A DNA stretch of 63,560 nt, from positions 70,986 to 134,545 of the forward strand of contig JAAVDJ010000010.1 in assembly GCA_014801875.1 (NCBI GenBank), written 5' to 3'. The notes below the pieces were generated by a model. The model made no database searches, was not told the DNA's origin, and saw only the letters and a program-made list of their open reading frames with translations. This DNA is from Bacteroides sp. (lineage in GTDB: Bacteria; Bacteroidota; Bacteroidia; Bacteroidales; Muribaculaceae). Shown in pieces: positions 42,865-51,904 of this stretch (positions within the stretch are counted from its first letter, which is position 1; the number at the start of each line of letters is the position of its first letter). The position numbers and the translations under genes were made by a program.

Positions 42865-44279
42865 AGCAGCAATTTATCATAAAGGAAAACACCGGCAGAC
42901 TTATCCTGATTTTTGCCGGGTGGAGCACAGACCCCTCTTTCTATTCTCATATAAGGGTGGAAGGTTGGGATCTTATGGTTGTGTGGGACTATACCGATCT
43001 TTCCTTCTCTGAGGATTTTCTCGATTCTTATCACACTGTCATTGTCTTCGCTTGGTCTATGGGAGTATATGCAGCCTCACGGGTATTGCCCTTTGATAGG
43101 GTAACTCTCTCAGTAGCTGTGAACGGTACGGAATATCCGGTTGATAATGAAAAAGGGATACCCCCGGAGATTTTTTACGGCACTGCCGAAACATTGGATT
43201 CTCGGAATCTTATAAAATTCCGTAAGAGAATGGCCGGGGCAAAATTCAACGAGTTGAAAGACAAAAATATGCCGGATGATATAGAGGGTTTAAGGAATGA
43301 ATTAAATGCCATCGGAAAATCTTCGGCTGAAAATAGCTCCAAAAATAATAGATGTTTTTGGGACAAAGTTTTTATTTCTTCTGACGACCGTATTTTTCCC
43401 CCCGCTGCTCAAAAGAAAGCTTGGACTGAACACCCTTCCGGACCGGAGATAATCGAAATAACCGCTCCCCATTATGTAGACCTCGGTCCTATAGTGAAAG
43501 CGGTCATTCCGGCTAAAGATAAAGTAAAGGAAAGATTCCGCTCAGCTTTTGACTCCTATGAAAATCAGGCGAAGGCCCAAAGACTTATTGCAGATAAGCT
43601 GGTGAAGTTGGCGGCAAAACAGACTTCCACCCGTCAACTTGGAAAGATAGCCGAAATAGGACCGGGCACCGGTTTGTTGACTCATCTATTTGCCGCCACA
43701 TTCTTTTCATCTCAAGCAACCTTTGTTGAACTGTATCCGGTTCCTCCCTATTCAGTGTCCGCAGAGGAAATATATGTGACAGGTGATGCAGAAGAATGGG
43801 CTGAAATCGAGGCTAACCGGAATCCTGGAAGTTATGACGCAATTGTATCAGCTTCTACAATCCAATGGTTTGCCAATCCTGAAAGATTTATCCGGAACAT
43901 AGCAAAACTTCTTAAACCGAGCGGATTCATTGCTGTTTCCTCTTTTCGTCCGGGCAATCTTTCCGAGCTTCGTTCCATCAACCCGTTTGGATTGCATTAC
44001 AAGACCACTCAGGAATGGAAAGAGATTGTCGGGAAATACTTTGAGGTCGGGAATTTTGAAGAAGATGACATCAAGATGGTGTTTGATAGTCCACGCGATG
44101 CATTGAGGCATCTACGGCATACGGGAGTAGGTGGCTCGGCAAAAACTGAACTTCCCCTTCGGGAGCTACTCTCAAAACTTCCTTCACATCTTACATATCG
44201 TCCGTTGTTTATCACTGCCTCCAGACCCCGTAAGACATCCGGAATCAATACAACGGAGATACATCCAAAGAAAACATAA
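42861..44279 (+). CDS. bioG-bioC: Fused pimeloyl-ACP methyl ester esterase BioG and malonyl-ACP O-methyltransferase BioC
   Basis: 472 residues, two domains. Residues 1-215 are BioG (DUF452, alpha/beta hydrolase): nucleophile S66 in VFAWSMGVYAA, Asp175 in SSDDRIFP and His204 in APHYVDLG form a plausible triad; it would cut pimeloyl-ACP methyl ester at the end of the pathway. Residues 220-456 are BioC, which methylates malonyl-ACP at the beginning: FDSYENQAKAQRLIADKL, SAM-binding IAEIGPGTGLLTHLF, IVSASTIQWFANPERF. Fusing the first and last steps of pimelate assembly could pair the enzymes that mask and unmask the acid. It starts 4 bases inside bioF. Confidence 0.9.
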   Translation: MKQQFIIKENTGRLILIFAGWSTDPSFYSHIRVEGWDLMVVWDYTDLSFSEDFLDSYHTVIVFAWSMGVYAASRVLPFDRVTLSVAVNGTEYPVDNEKGIPPEIFYGTAETLDSRNLIKFRKRMAGAKFNELKDKNMPDDIEGLRNELNAIGKSSAENSSKNNRCFWDKVFISSDDRIFPPAAQKKAWTEHPSGPEIIEITAPHYVDLGPIVKAVIPAKDKVKERFRSAFDSYENQAKAQRLIADKLVKLAAKQTSTRQLGKIAEIGPGTGLLTHLFAATFFSSQATFVELYPVPPYSVSAEEIYVTGDAEEWAEIEANRNPGSYDAIVSASTIQWFANPERFIRNIAKLLKPSGFIAVSSFRPGNLSELRSINPFGLHYKTTQEWKEIVGKYFEVGNFEEDDIKMVFDSPRDALRHLRHTGVGGSAKTELPLRELLSKLPSHLTYRPLFITASRPRKTSGINTTEIHPKKT

Positions 44280-44317
44280 CATCATATTAATAATCTTAAA
44301 TCTATTTAACTCTCATC

Positions 44318-45655
44318 ATGATTGCAACACTTCTTGTAATTTTCATCGTAGGCTATATTCTTATAGCCTCGGAGCATGTGCTTCATGTGAACAAGGCGAC
44401 GTTCGCATTGATTATGTGTGGCCTCCTGTGGGCGATTTATGCCGTATGTAGCCATGACCCTAACATCTCGCACGAAATGGTGCTCGCTCTTGGAGACACC
44501 TGCGAGATTGTAGTGTTCCTGATTGGCGCAATGACAATTGTCGAGTTGATTGACCGCTATGGTGGTTTTCAGATGCTCGTAGAGAAAATCCATGCCTCCA
44601 ACAAAAGGAGCCTGATGTGGATTCTCGCTATTGTAGCTTTCTTCCTGTCGGCTGTTCTTGACAACATGACCACTACAATAATCATGGTCATGATGCTCCG
44701 CAGAATGCTTACCGACCAAAAGGAACGTTGGATTTTTGCTTGTGTCATTGTGCTCGCTGCAAATGCCGGTGGTGCTTGGTCTCCTATCGGCGACATCACA
44801 ACTATCATGCTTTGGATGAAGAACTATGTCTCTTCTGTCGATCTCATCGTCAATCTGCTTTTGCCCTCTATGGTTTCTGTCATAGTGCCGGTTTTTATCG
44901 CAAGCCGTATGGTGCCGGCAACTGCGGTAGAACCCCTCAATGAGAATGATCAGCGCAAAGGGTATCGCCTTTATGATCATCATCCCCAGCTTTCTGTGCT
45001 GATTCTCTGCTGCGGTGTTGCAGGATTGCTTTTCGTGCCTATATTCAAGGCCACCACACACCTTGCTCCATATATGGGTATCCTTCTTTCTTTGGGCATA
45101 TTGTGGCTTCTTACCGAACTTCTTGTTCGTCACTACAAACTTGACGGAAAAATTGAAGGACGTGTTTCGCAAGTGATCGGACGCATTGATATGCCCACTA
45201 TTCTTTTCTTCCTCGGTATTTTGATGGCTGTTGCAGTGCTTAGCCAGGCCGGGATTCTCGGAGAACTCGCCGCATGGCTCAATGAGACATTCCATAATGT
45301 CTACATCATAAATGGTATCATCGGTATTCTTTCCTCAATTGTAGACAATGTTCCTCTGGTTGCTGCCTGCATGGAGATGTATCCCGTTGCAAACGATGCT
45401 ATGATTGCAGCCTCAACTGACCCCGCTTATACTGCATTATTCATTGAAGACGGTCTCTTCTGGCACCTTCTCACATTCTGTGCGGGCGTTGGTGGCAGCA
45501 TGCTCATCATCGGTTCAGCAGCAGGTGTAGTTGCCATGGGTATTGAGAAAATTCCGTTTATGTGGTATGTAAAGCGCATTACCCTCCTCGCCTTCTCCGG
45601 CTATCTTGCCGGCATGGCTATTATATGGTTTGAGGATGTCTTCCTCCACCTCTAA
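44318..45655 (+). CDS. nhaD: Na+/H+ antiporter NhaD
   Basis: 445 residues with about 12 membrane segments. The N-terminal helix begins LLVIFIVGYILIASEHVLHVNKA, and conserved stretches include IGAMTIVELIDRYGGF, DNMTTTIIMVMMLRRML, NAGGAWSPIGDITTIMLW, GIIGILSSIVDNVPLVAA and GGSMLIIGSAAGVVAMG, all of the NhaD/ArsB-type ion transporter superfamily. NhaD exchanges Na+ (or Li+) for H+. It follows the bioG/C gene by 38 bases on the same strand, but is functionally separate, and has a strong terminator. Confidence 0.93.
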   Translation: MIATLLVIFIVGYILIASEHVLHVNKATFALIMCGLLWAIYAVCSHDPNISHEMVLALGDTCEIVVFLIGAMTIVELIDRYGGFQMLVEKIHASNKRSLMWILAIVAFFLSAVLDNMTTTIIMVMMLRRMLTDQKERWIFACVIVLAANAGGAWSPIGDITTIMLWMKNYVSSVDLIVNLLLPSMVSVIVPVFIASRMVPATAVEPLNENDQRKGYRLYDHHPQLSVLILCCGVAGLLFVPIFKATTHLAPYMGILLSLGILWLLTELLVRHYKLDGKIEGRVSQVIGRIDMPTILFFLGILMAVAVLSQAGILGELAAWLNETFHNVYIINGIIGILSSIVDNVPLVAACMEMYPVANDAMIAASTDPAYTALFIEDGLFWHLLTFCAGVGGSMLIIGSAAGVVAMGIEKIPFMWYVKRITLLAFSGYLAGMAIIWFEDVFLHL

Positions 45656-45680
45656 TAAATAACTTAAAGAAAATCACCCT

Positions 45681-45735
45681 ATAAGTCTCCTCTTTATCGG
45701 ACTATTCCGGGTAAAGAGGAGACTTATTTTATTTT
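45681..45735 (+). terminator. Terminator of nhaD
   Basis: Perfect 16-bp stem (45681-45696 with 45712-45727) and a T-rich tail. Confidence 0.92.
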
Positions 45736-45781
45736 ATCGGACAGCAATAGAAAAAGTAGAAGTTTTTTCATAGATTGATTT

Positions 45782-45817
45782 TCAGCGACACGTCCCCGAG
45801 GATATGTCGCTGATTTT
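45782..45817 (+). terminator. Second terminator-like hairpin before the small ORF
   Basis: A 9-bp stem (TCAGCGACA at 45782-45790 with TGTCGCTGA at 45805-45813) followed by five T. It may be a back-up stop for nhaD or part of the small ORF leader. Confidence 0.55.
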
Positions 45818-45832
45818 TCTTAATTTTGTAGC

Positions 45833-46015
45833 ATGGAAATTAAGAATGGAAAATACAAAATTACAGGAAAGGACATTTGTCTTGTTGTCGGAATCTTAAT
45901 GGCTTTAGCCGGGATATACTGGATGTGGTTCAACAATTCAGAAGATTCCACAACAACCGCTTGTTGTTGCTTTTGTGCAGCAGCGGTGCTTTTATTTAAT
46001 AGGTCTCGTAAGTAG
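45833..46015 (+). CDS. Tiny predicted membrane protein, Cys-rich second helix
   Basis: 60 residues: a hydrophobic helix at about 16-33 (LVVGILMALAGIYWMWF), a polar NNSEDSTTT turn, then TACCCFCAAAVLLF and a basic end. A TAATTTTG box (45821-45828) lies only 5 bases before the ATG, so a transcript from it would be leaderless or nearly so, and no -33 TTTG is present. The 3' part overlaps the minus-strand GC-rich element. Family unknown; moderate to low certainty that it is expressed. Confidence 0.42.
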   Translation: MEIKNGKYKITGKDICLVVGILMALAGIYWMWFNNSEDSTTTACCCFCAAAVLLFNRSRK

Positions 46016-46453
46016 CGTTCATCTTTGTTAACCCATAGAGGATGCAGCCGACTTCATTCCAAGCCTACGGCACACCCCTTCATTCAACGCCCTTACATGG
46101 CAGAGCGGATAGTTAGCTTCGGGCGCATCGTCACACTTCATCTTTCCATTCCGCCCCCGACTACTCCAAGATGAGCAATGACGATACGACGCCCTGCGCA
46201 CCTTGATTTTACGCCCGCCCCAGGCCACGATGCACGGTGCGATGCCCTGACTCCACTCCGGCAACGAGGGCTACAGCTACACTCAATTCGAGCAGCCGAT
46301 GGCACACGGCACGGAGCGGTCGGCTCATAGTCTTAGTGCAATCATACGACAAAGAGCCTGTCACTCCACAAGTTACGCGACACCCCTCTGTGCTGTTTAT
46401 CCAAGTTCCCTGCGCTCGTTCTTTTCCTAAATCTCCTTCGGGTATATAACGAT
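45996..46453 (-). pseudogene. GC-rich unexplained element: broken small ORF or structured RNA
   Basis: This 460-base stretch is clearly richer in G+C than its flanks. On the minus strand three open frames follow one another: about 46209-46465 (for example STEGCRVTCGVTGSLSYDC), 46028-46264 (AWGGRKIKVRRASYRHC and MKCDDAPEANYPLCHVRALN), and a last piece to 45996 (NEVGCILYGLTKMNATYETY). They can be joined with two single-base frame changes near 46245 and 46065, as in a decayed gene, or the reading frames may be by-products of a conserved RNA. I have an unverified memory of similar strings in small hypothetical proteins of other Bacteroidales. No domain is recognised. Confidence 0.4.
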
Positions 46454-46488
46454 GAAAGCGACCGATTCACATCGATCGCTTTCTTATT
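46454..46488 (+). terminator. Hairpin at the edge of the GC-rich element
   Basis: Stem 46454-46461 with 46476-46483, extended inside by CGAT/ATCG after one C-A mismatch, loop TCAC, followed by TTATT. Works best on the plus strand; beyond it (46489-46620) the DNA is AT-rich without visible features. Confidence 0.65.
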
Positions 46489-46620
46489 ATTTCTAACTAA
46501 CCTAACATCATGAAACAAAAATCTTTGAATCCTTATCAATATCTATTGATTCATTCGATTTACACTATTATAACAATAGATAACAAATTTTTGTTCGATG
46601 CAATGTTAATTATTTAGACT

Positions 46621-46659
46621 AAGGAGGCCGTCGATATAAAATCAACGGCCTCCTTTTAA
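46621..46659. terminator. Terminator-type hairpin downstream of nifJ
   Basis: 15-bp stem with one mismatch (46621-46635 with 46641-46655), ATAAA loop, four T on the plus strand. It is 40 bases past the nifJ stop, so it probably ends nifJ transcripts as well. Confidence 0.75.
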
Positions 46660-46698
46660 GTTGATAGAGTATTCTAATATAGAATTACAAAGTCATTT

Positions 46699-49600
46699 TC
46701 ATTTGCGGAGAGCTTCCTCCTCAGGAGTCATCTCAGGGTCAACACCCCACTGCTGCTGAGAAAGACGTTTGTAGTTGTTGTAGCGCCAGCGAGCATTATC
46801 CTCGGCTGCCTGGAAGAGTTCTTCCGCTGCCTCCGGCTGCATCTTAAGCAGGGATGCGAAACGAACCTCACCCTTCAGATAATCCTTGAATTTGCTCCAA
46901 TCGGGTTCCTTGCTATCAAGAGAGAATGGATTCTTACCCTCGTTCTCAAGCTCGGGATTGTAACGCCAGAGGTGCCAGTAGCCACATTCAACAGCCTTCT
47001 TCTCCTCTTCCTGTGCACGACCCATACCTGCCTTGATACCATGGTTGATACAGGGAGAATATGCAATGATGAGAGACGGACCATCATAAGCCTCTGCCTC
47101 ACGGATAGCTTTCAGAGTCTGCGCATTGTCAGCACCCATAGCAACCTGTGCTACATAAACGTAGCCATAAGTAGTAGCGATCAGACCAAGGTCTTTCTTA
47201 CGGATACGCTTGCCGGCTGCGGCAAACTTAGCGATTGCTGAGATCGGAGTAGCCTTTGAAGACTGACCGCCTGTGTTAGAATAAACCTCTGTGTCAAGAA
47301 CAAGGAGATTAACATTCTTTCCGGAGGCAATCACATGGTCAAGACCACCGAAACCTATATCATAGCTTGCACCATCACCACCGATAATCCACTGGCTGCG
47401 CTTTGTGAGATAATGCTCGTTTTCAACGATTACCTTGCAATCATCGCAACCGCAAGTGCGTGCAAGATTCAGAAGGTTACGTCCTTTCTCACGAGAAAGA
47501 GCGGCATCCTCACGGTTCTCGAGCCATTCCTGTGCAGCAGCCTTGAGTTCGTCTGAACAGCAGTCGCACTTCTGAACGTTCTCTGCAGCAGCCACAAGGC
47601 GCGCACGCATCTTCTCGTAAGCTATCTTCATGCCAAGACCGAACTCACAGAAGTCCTCGAAAAGTGAGTTAGCCCATGCCGGACCCTGACCTTGCTCGTT
47701 TGTGCAATAAGGAGTTGAGGGCACTGAACCTGAATAGATTGAAGAGCAACCTGTCGCGTTGGCAACAACCTCGTGATCACCGTAGAGCTGAGTGATAAGT
47801 TTCACATAAGGAGTCTCACCGCAACCGGAGCAAGCACCGGAGAACTCAAAGAGCGGTGTGGCGAACTGGCTGTTCTTAACATTAGCCTTCACGTCCACGA
47901 GATTCTGCTTGGAGGCAACTTCCTTCGTGCAGTAATCCCAGTTCTGCTGCTGGTCAAGCTGGCTTTCTTCATGCTTCATTGCGAGAGCCTTGTTACCCTT
48001 TTTGCCCGGGCACACATCAACACAGTTGCCGCAACCGAGACAGTCAAGCACGTCTACCTGCTGAACGAAGCGCATACCGGGGAACATCTTGCCGATTGCC
48101 GGGATAGAATGGTCTTCTCCAAAAGGAGCCTTTGCCATTTCCTCCGCATCAAGCACGAACGGACGGATTGCTGCATGAGGACATACGAAAGCACACTTGT
48201 TACACTGAATACAGTTCTCAGGATTCCATTCCGGAACGAAAGCTGCAACACCACGTTTCTCGTAGCGTGCGGTGCCCTGAGCCCATGTGCCGTCGGCATC
48301 ATCCTTGAATGTTGATACAGGGAGAAGGTCGCCATCCTGAGCGTTGATGGGGAAGACGACGTTTGTGATAAATTCCGGTGCGTCTGTCTTCTTGGGCTCC
48401 TCATCAGGAAGTTCAGCCCAAGCCGGGTCAACGTCCAGTTTCTTATATTCACCGCCGCGATCTACTGCAGCATAGTTCATATTCACAATGTTCTCACCCT
48501 TCTTACCGTAAGACTTGACGATGAATTTCTTCATCTGCTCGACAGCGAGATCGACGGGGATAACCTCAGTGATACGGAAGAATGCGCTCTGGAGGATGGT
48601 ATTGGTGCGGTTGCCGAGACCAATCTCCTGTGCAATCTTAGATGCGTTGATATAATATACGGTGATATTGTTCTTAGCGAAAAGTTTCTTCACCTTGTTG
48701 GGAAGATTCTTCGCAAGCTCCTCACCCTCCCAGATTGTATTGAGAAGGAATGTGCCATTAGGCTGAAGACCACGGGTAACGTCATACATGTGGAGATAAG
48801 CCTGAACGTGGCAAGCAACGAAATTAGGAGTTGTTACCAGATATGTGGAGCGGATAGGCTCGTCGCCGAAACGGAGGTGAGAGCAAGTGAAACCGCCTGA
48901 TTTCTTGGAATCGTAAGAGAAGTAAGCCTGGCAATATTTGTCGGTGTTATCGCCGATAATCTTCACAGAGTTCTTGTTGGCTCCCACAGTACCGTCGGCA
49001 CCGAGACCGAAGAACTTAGCCTGGAACATACCCTTCCCACCTACGCTGATTTCAGGAAGGAGGGGAAGAGAAAGGAAAGTAACATCGTCAACGATTCCGA
49101 GAGTGAAGCCGTTCTTAGGCTCGGGAAGAGCGAGATTGTCGAAAACGGATACAATCTGAGAAGGAGTGGTATCCTTTGAGCTGAGACCGAATCTGCCACC
49201 CACGATAAGAGGAGCATTCTCCTTGCCGTAGTAGCAATCGACAACATCAAGATAAAGAGGCTCACCCTTTGCGCCCGGTTCTTTTGTACGGTCAAGGACA
49301 GCGATTCTCTTAACAGTCTCAGGCATAACTGAAAGGAAATGCTTTGCTGAGAACGGACGATACAAGTGAACGCTTACAAGACCTACTTTCTGACCCTGCT
49401 CACGGAGATGGTCGATAGTCTCACGGATACATTCTGTCACAGAACCCATGGCGATGATTACACGATCAGCCTCCGGGTCGCCGTAATAGTCGAAGAGACC
49501 GTAATTACGGCCTGTAATCTTCGAAACTTCCTTCATATAGTTTTCAACTATCTCAGGAACTGCATCATAGTAAGGGTTGCAAGCTTCGCGATGCTGGAAA

Positions 49601-50280
49601 TATACATCGGGGTTCTCCGCCATACCACGTGCTACGGGAGCCTCAGGATTCAATGCGCGATTACGGAAATCGGCGAGAGCATCCTTGTCGATGAGGGGAG
49701 CGAGATCATCTTGATCTATAGCCTCGATTTTCTGGATTTCATGAGAGGTGCGGAATCCGTCGAAGAAATTGACGAAGGGCACACGGCTCTTGAGAGTAGC
49801 CAGATGAGCTACTGCCGCGAGATCCATCACCTCCTGCACTGAGCCTTCAGCGAGCATGGCGAAACCGGTCTGGCGTGTAGCCATAACGTCCTGATGGTCT
49901 CCGAAGATGCTGAGGGCATGAGATGCCAGAGCACGCGCAGAAACGTGGAATACACAGGGAAGAAGCTCACCTGCTATTTTGTACATATTAGGTATCATCA
50001 GGAGAAGACCCTGTGATGCTGTGTATGTGGTTGTAAGCGCACCGGCCTGTAGAGAACCGTGTACTGCGCCGGCGGCGCCGGCCTCGCTCTGCATTTCCTG
50101 CACGAGCACTGTTTCACCGAAAATATTCTTTCTTCCTGCGGCGGACCAATCATCGACATATTCTGCCATTGTTGATGACGGGGTAATAGGATATATCGCA
50201 GCCACCTCAGTAAACATGTAACTGATGTGTGCCGCAGCCTGATTACCGTCGCAAGTCAGAAACTGCTTTGGTTTGCTCAT
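46699..50280 (-). CDS. nifJ: Pyruvate:ferredoxin (flavodoxin) oxidoreductase
   Basis: 1193 residues, the standard size of the single-chain enzyme. It oxidises pyruvate to acetyl-CoA and CO2 and reduces ferredoxin, a key step of anaerobic energy metabolism. Domain order: N-terminal domain I (AAAHISYMFTEVAAIYPITPSS), domain II, the gamma domain, a ferredoxin-like domain with two 4Fe-4S motifs (CIQCNKCAFVCPHA and CLGCGNCVDVCPG), and the C-terminal TPP domain with GACSGCGETPYVK, ATGCSSIYSG and WIIGGDGASYDIGFGGLDHV. The extra Cys-rich segment CDCCSDEL and CGCDDC sits in the C-terminal domain. It is monocistronic with a consensus promoter. Confidence 0.97.
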   Translation of the reverse strand: MSKPKQFLTCDGNQAAAHISYMFTEVAAIYPITPSSTMAEYVDDWSAAGRKNIFGETVLVQEMQSEAGAAGAVHGSLQAGALTTTYTASQGLLLMIPNMYKIAGELLPCVFHVSARALASHALSIFGDHQDVMATRQTGFAMLAEGSVQEVMDLAAVAHLATLKSRVPFVNFFDGFRTSHEIQKIEAIDQDDLAPLIDKDALADFRNRALNPEAPVARGMAENPDVYFQHREACNPYYDAVPEIVENYMKEVSKITGRNYGLFDYYGDPEADRVIIAMGSVTECIRETIDHLREQGQKVGLVSVHLYRPFSAKHFLSVMPETVKRIAVLDRTKEPGAKGEPLYLDVVDCYYGKENAPLIVGGRFGLSSKDTTPSQIVSVFDNLALPEPKNGFTLGIVDDVTFLSLPLLPEISVGGKGMFQAKFFGLGADGTVGANKNSVKIIGDNTDKYCQAYFSYDSKKSGGFTCSHLRFGDEPIRSTYLVTTPNFVACHVQAYLHMYDVTRGLQPNGTFLLNTIWEGEELAKNLPNKVKKLFAKNNITVYYINASKIAQEIGLGNRTNTILQSAFFRITEVIPVDLAVEQMKKFIVKSYGKKGENIVNMNYAAVDRGGEYKKLDVDPAWAELPDEEPKKTDAPEFITNVVFPINAQDGDLLPVSTFKDDADGTWAQGTARYEKRGVAAFVPEWNPENCIQCNKCAFVCPHAAIRPFVLDAEEMAKAPFGEDHSIPAIGKMFPGMRFVQQVDVLDCLGCGNCVDVCPGKKGNKALAMKHEESQLDQQQNWDYCTKEVASKQNLVDVKANVKNSQFATPLFEFSGACSGCGETPYVKLITQLYGDHEVVANATGCSSIYSGSVPSTPYCTNEQGQGPAWANSLFEDFCEFGLGMKIAYEKMRARLVAAAENVQKCDCCSDELKAAAQEWLENREDAALSREKGRNLLNLARTCGCDDCKVIVENEHYLTKRSQWIIGGDGASYDIGFGGLDHVIASGKNVNLLVLDTEVYSNTGGQSSKATPISAIAKFAAAGKRIRKKDLGLIATTYGYVYVAQVAMGADNAQTLKAIREAEAYDGPSLIIAYSPCINHGIKAGMGRAQEEEKKAVECGYWHLWRYNPELENEGKNPFSLDSKEPDWSKFKDYLKGEVRFASLLKMQPEAAEELFQAAEDNARWRYNNYKRLSQQQWGVDPEMTPEEEALRK

Positions 50281-50362
50281 AGTTGTTATTAATTATTTGA
50301 TGAGAAATTATTATCTTGATAGGTAAAAGAGTAACTTTTAGAAATCTGATACATTCAGACTG

Positions 50363-50393
50363 CAAAGTTAACTTTTCCTCGGCTTAATTCAAA
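50363..50393 (-). promoter_or_regulatory. Promoter of nifJ
   Basis: Minus-strand TTTG (50390-50393), 19 bases, TAACTTTG (50363-50370), about 80 bases before the ATG. Confidence 0.85.
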
Positions 50394-50457
50394 ATAAAAA
50401 CCGTCTAAAGTGCAATTTCACATGGAGAACCCTATAAACAAACGGACTGCCCGCAGA

Positions 50458-51792
50458 TTATCGCAAGGGTGTGATTCGCCGTTTTTCCCCCTTGAGTTTT
50501 TTTCCGCTGATGGCATTGAGAAGCCCCGCCACTTTGTCAGCCTTCACTGCTACCAGTGAATAATGATCGAATACATTTATTTTTCCTATATCTTCCGAGT
50601 CGAGTCCTCCCTCCTTTATCAAAAATCCCAGGATATCCCCTCTCGATACTTTCTCCTTTTTTCCGGCCGCTACGTATAATGACATCAGTTTTGAGCCGAG
50701 GTTCGCTTTTCGGTTAGGTTCAAGGGTCAGCACTCCGTCAACCTCCACAAATTCCTTCAACTGCTCCTCAGGACCGACCAATACGTAGACATCTCCCTCT
50801 TCCTCCACACGGGCGGTTCGGCCGTTGCGATGCGTGTATGCCTCCGGAGTCAGTGGTTGATGATAGTGAACCACTGACGCCACCTTCTCTATATCCAGAC
50901 CTCGGGCGGCAAGATCAGTAGCTACCAAAACGGGAGCCGACCCATTATTGAAAAGAGCTACGGCTGTTTCCCGTTCTCGCTGATCCAGCGCTCCGTGGTA
51001 TAACACGGCTGCCACACCATTCTTCTTCAAGAAATCAGCTACTCGCTCAGCGCTCTCTCTGTGGTTGACGAATATTATGGATTTTTCAGCCATCTCCTCC
51101 CCGTTGATGTTATGAAGAAGCATAAGCAATGAGTCAAGCTTATCCTTACCGTCTGCATCCACCCTTCGCACATTCATTCTCTCGCGAAGATTTGAATTAC
51201 GGTCGAGAAAATCAAGAGTCACGGGGTTGTCAAGACGTAGGAAATCAGGCAACACATCCGCTTTTGTGGCCGATGTCAGGATCGTACGGCTGACATTCTT
51301 CATGCGTTTGATAATCTTTCCCATCTCTTCCTCAAAACCGAGCTCAAGAGATTTGTCGAATTCATCAAGCACCAGAATCCGGACCGGCATAAGATCTATA
51401 TTCCCGCGCACCGCATGGTCAAGGAGCCTGCCCGGAGTGGCCACGATAATATCCGGCACTACCTTCAGGCTATTTACCTCGTCTTCCACACTGTGCCCCC
51501 CATAGACAGCTATCACACGGAAAAGATGGCCAACCTCGCGGAGCACTCCGGCTATCTGCACGACAAGTTCGCGTGAAGGGGCTATTACGACACACTGCAC
51601 TCGTCCGGTAGAGGGTTTCATCATCTTCATAACTGGAAGAGTGAAAGCCAAGGTTTTACCTGATCCTGTAGGCGACAGGAGTATAATGTCGGTGGCCTCT
51701 GTTGCTGAAGCCATCATTTTTTTCTGCATCTCATTGAGCTGCTCTATGCCGAGTCGGTCTTTCACCGCCGGAAGGAATTCTTTTTCGCGCAC
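50458..51792 (-). CDS. DbpA-like DEAD-box RNA helicase
   Basis: 444 residues. Start is a GTG at 51792 (no ATG in frame upstream). Helicase motifs: Q-motif region LNEMQKKMMA, LLSPTGSGKTLAF, motif II VLDEFDKSLELGF, ILTSATKA, and the C-terminal DLAARGLDIE and HRNGRTAR. Motif II reads D-E-F-D instead of D-E-A-D. The last 70 residues (VSRGDILGFLIKEGGLDSEDIGKINVFDHYSLVAV) form a DbpA-type RNA-binding domain, which in E. coli DbpA targets 23S rRNA. It probably acts in ribosome assembly or RNA decay. The 112-base gap to recG separates it from the upstream operon. Confidence 0.92.
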   Translation of the reverse strand: MREKEFLPAVKDRLGIEQLNEMQKKMMASATEATDIILLSPTGSGKTLAFTLPVMKMMKPSTGRVQCVVIAPSRELVVQIAGVLREVGHLFRVIAVYGGHSVEDEVNSLKVVPDIIVATPGRLLDHAVRGNIDLMPVRILVLDEFDKSLELGFEEEMGKIIKRMKNVSRTILTSATKADVLPDFLRLDNPVTLDFLDRNSNLRERMNVRRVDADGKDKLDSLLMLLHNINGEEMAEKSIIFVNHRESAERVADFLKKNGVAAVLYHGALDQRERETAVALFNNGSAPVLVATDLAARGLDIEKVASVVHYHQPLTPEAYTHRNGRTARVEEEGDVYVLVGPEEQLKEFVEVDGVLTLEPNRKANLGSKLMSLYVAAGKKEKVSRGDILGFLIKEGGLDSEDIGKINVFDHYSLVAVKADKVAGLLNAISGKKLKGEKRRITPLR

Positions 51793-51904
51793 GATTATTA
51801 TAAATTGAAGTTTTTAAATGTTAAGAACCACAAGATTATCCAATCCTGTCGTTACCCTTTCTCCATCCCCCTGCCTCTTTATAACAAACTACGCTCAGAG
51901 TTGG

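Noticed and set aside
44306-45295. A 329-codon open frame antisense to nhaD
   Set aside because: Rich in His, Asn and Cys as expected from the complement of hydrophobic codons; the sense strand has an intact antiporter.
45996-46490. tmRNA or RNase P RNA
   Set aside because: I checked for the tmRNA ends and tag frame and for the conserved RNase P core segments on both strands and saw none, despite the short EANYPL-like string that recalls a tag peptide.
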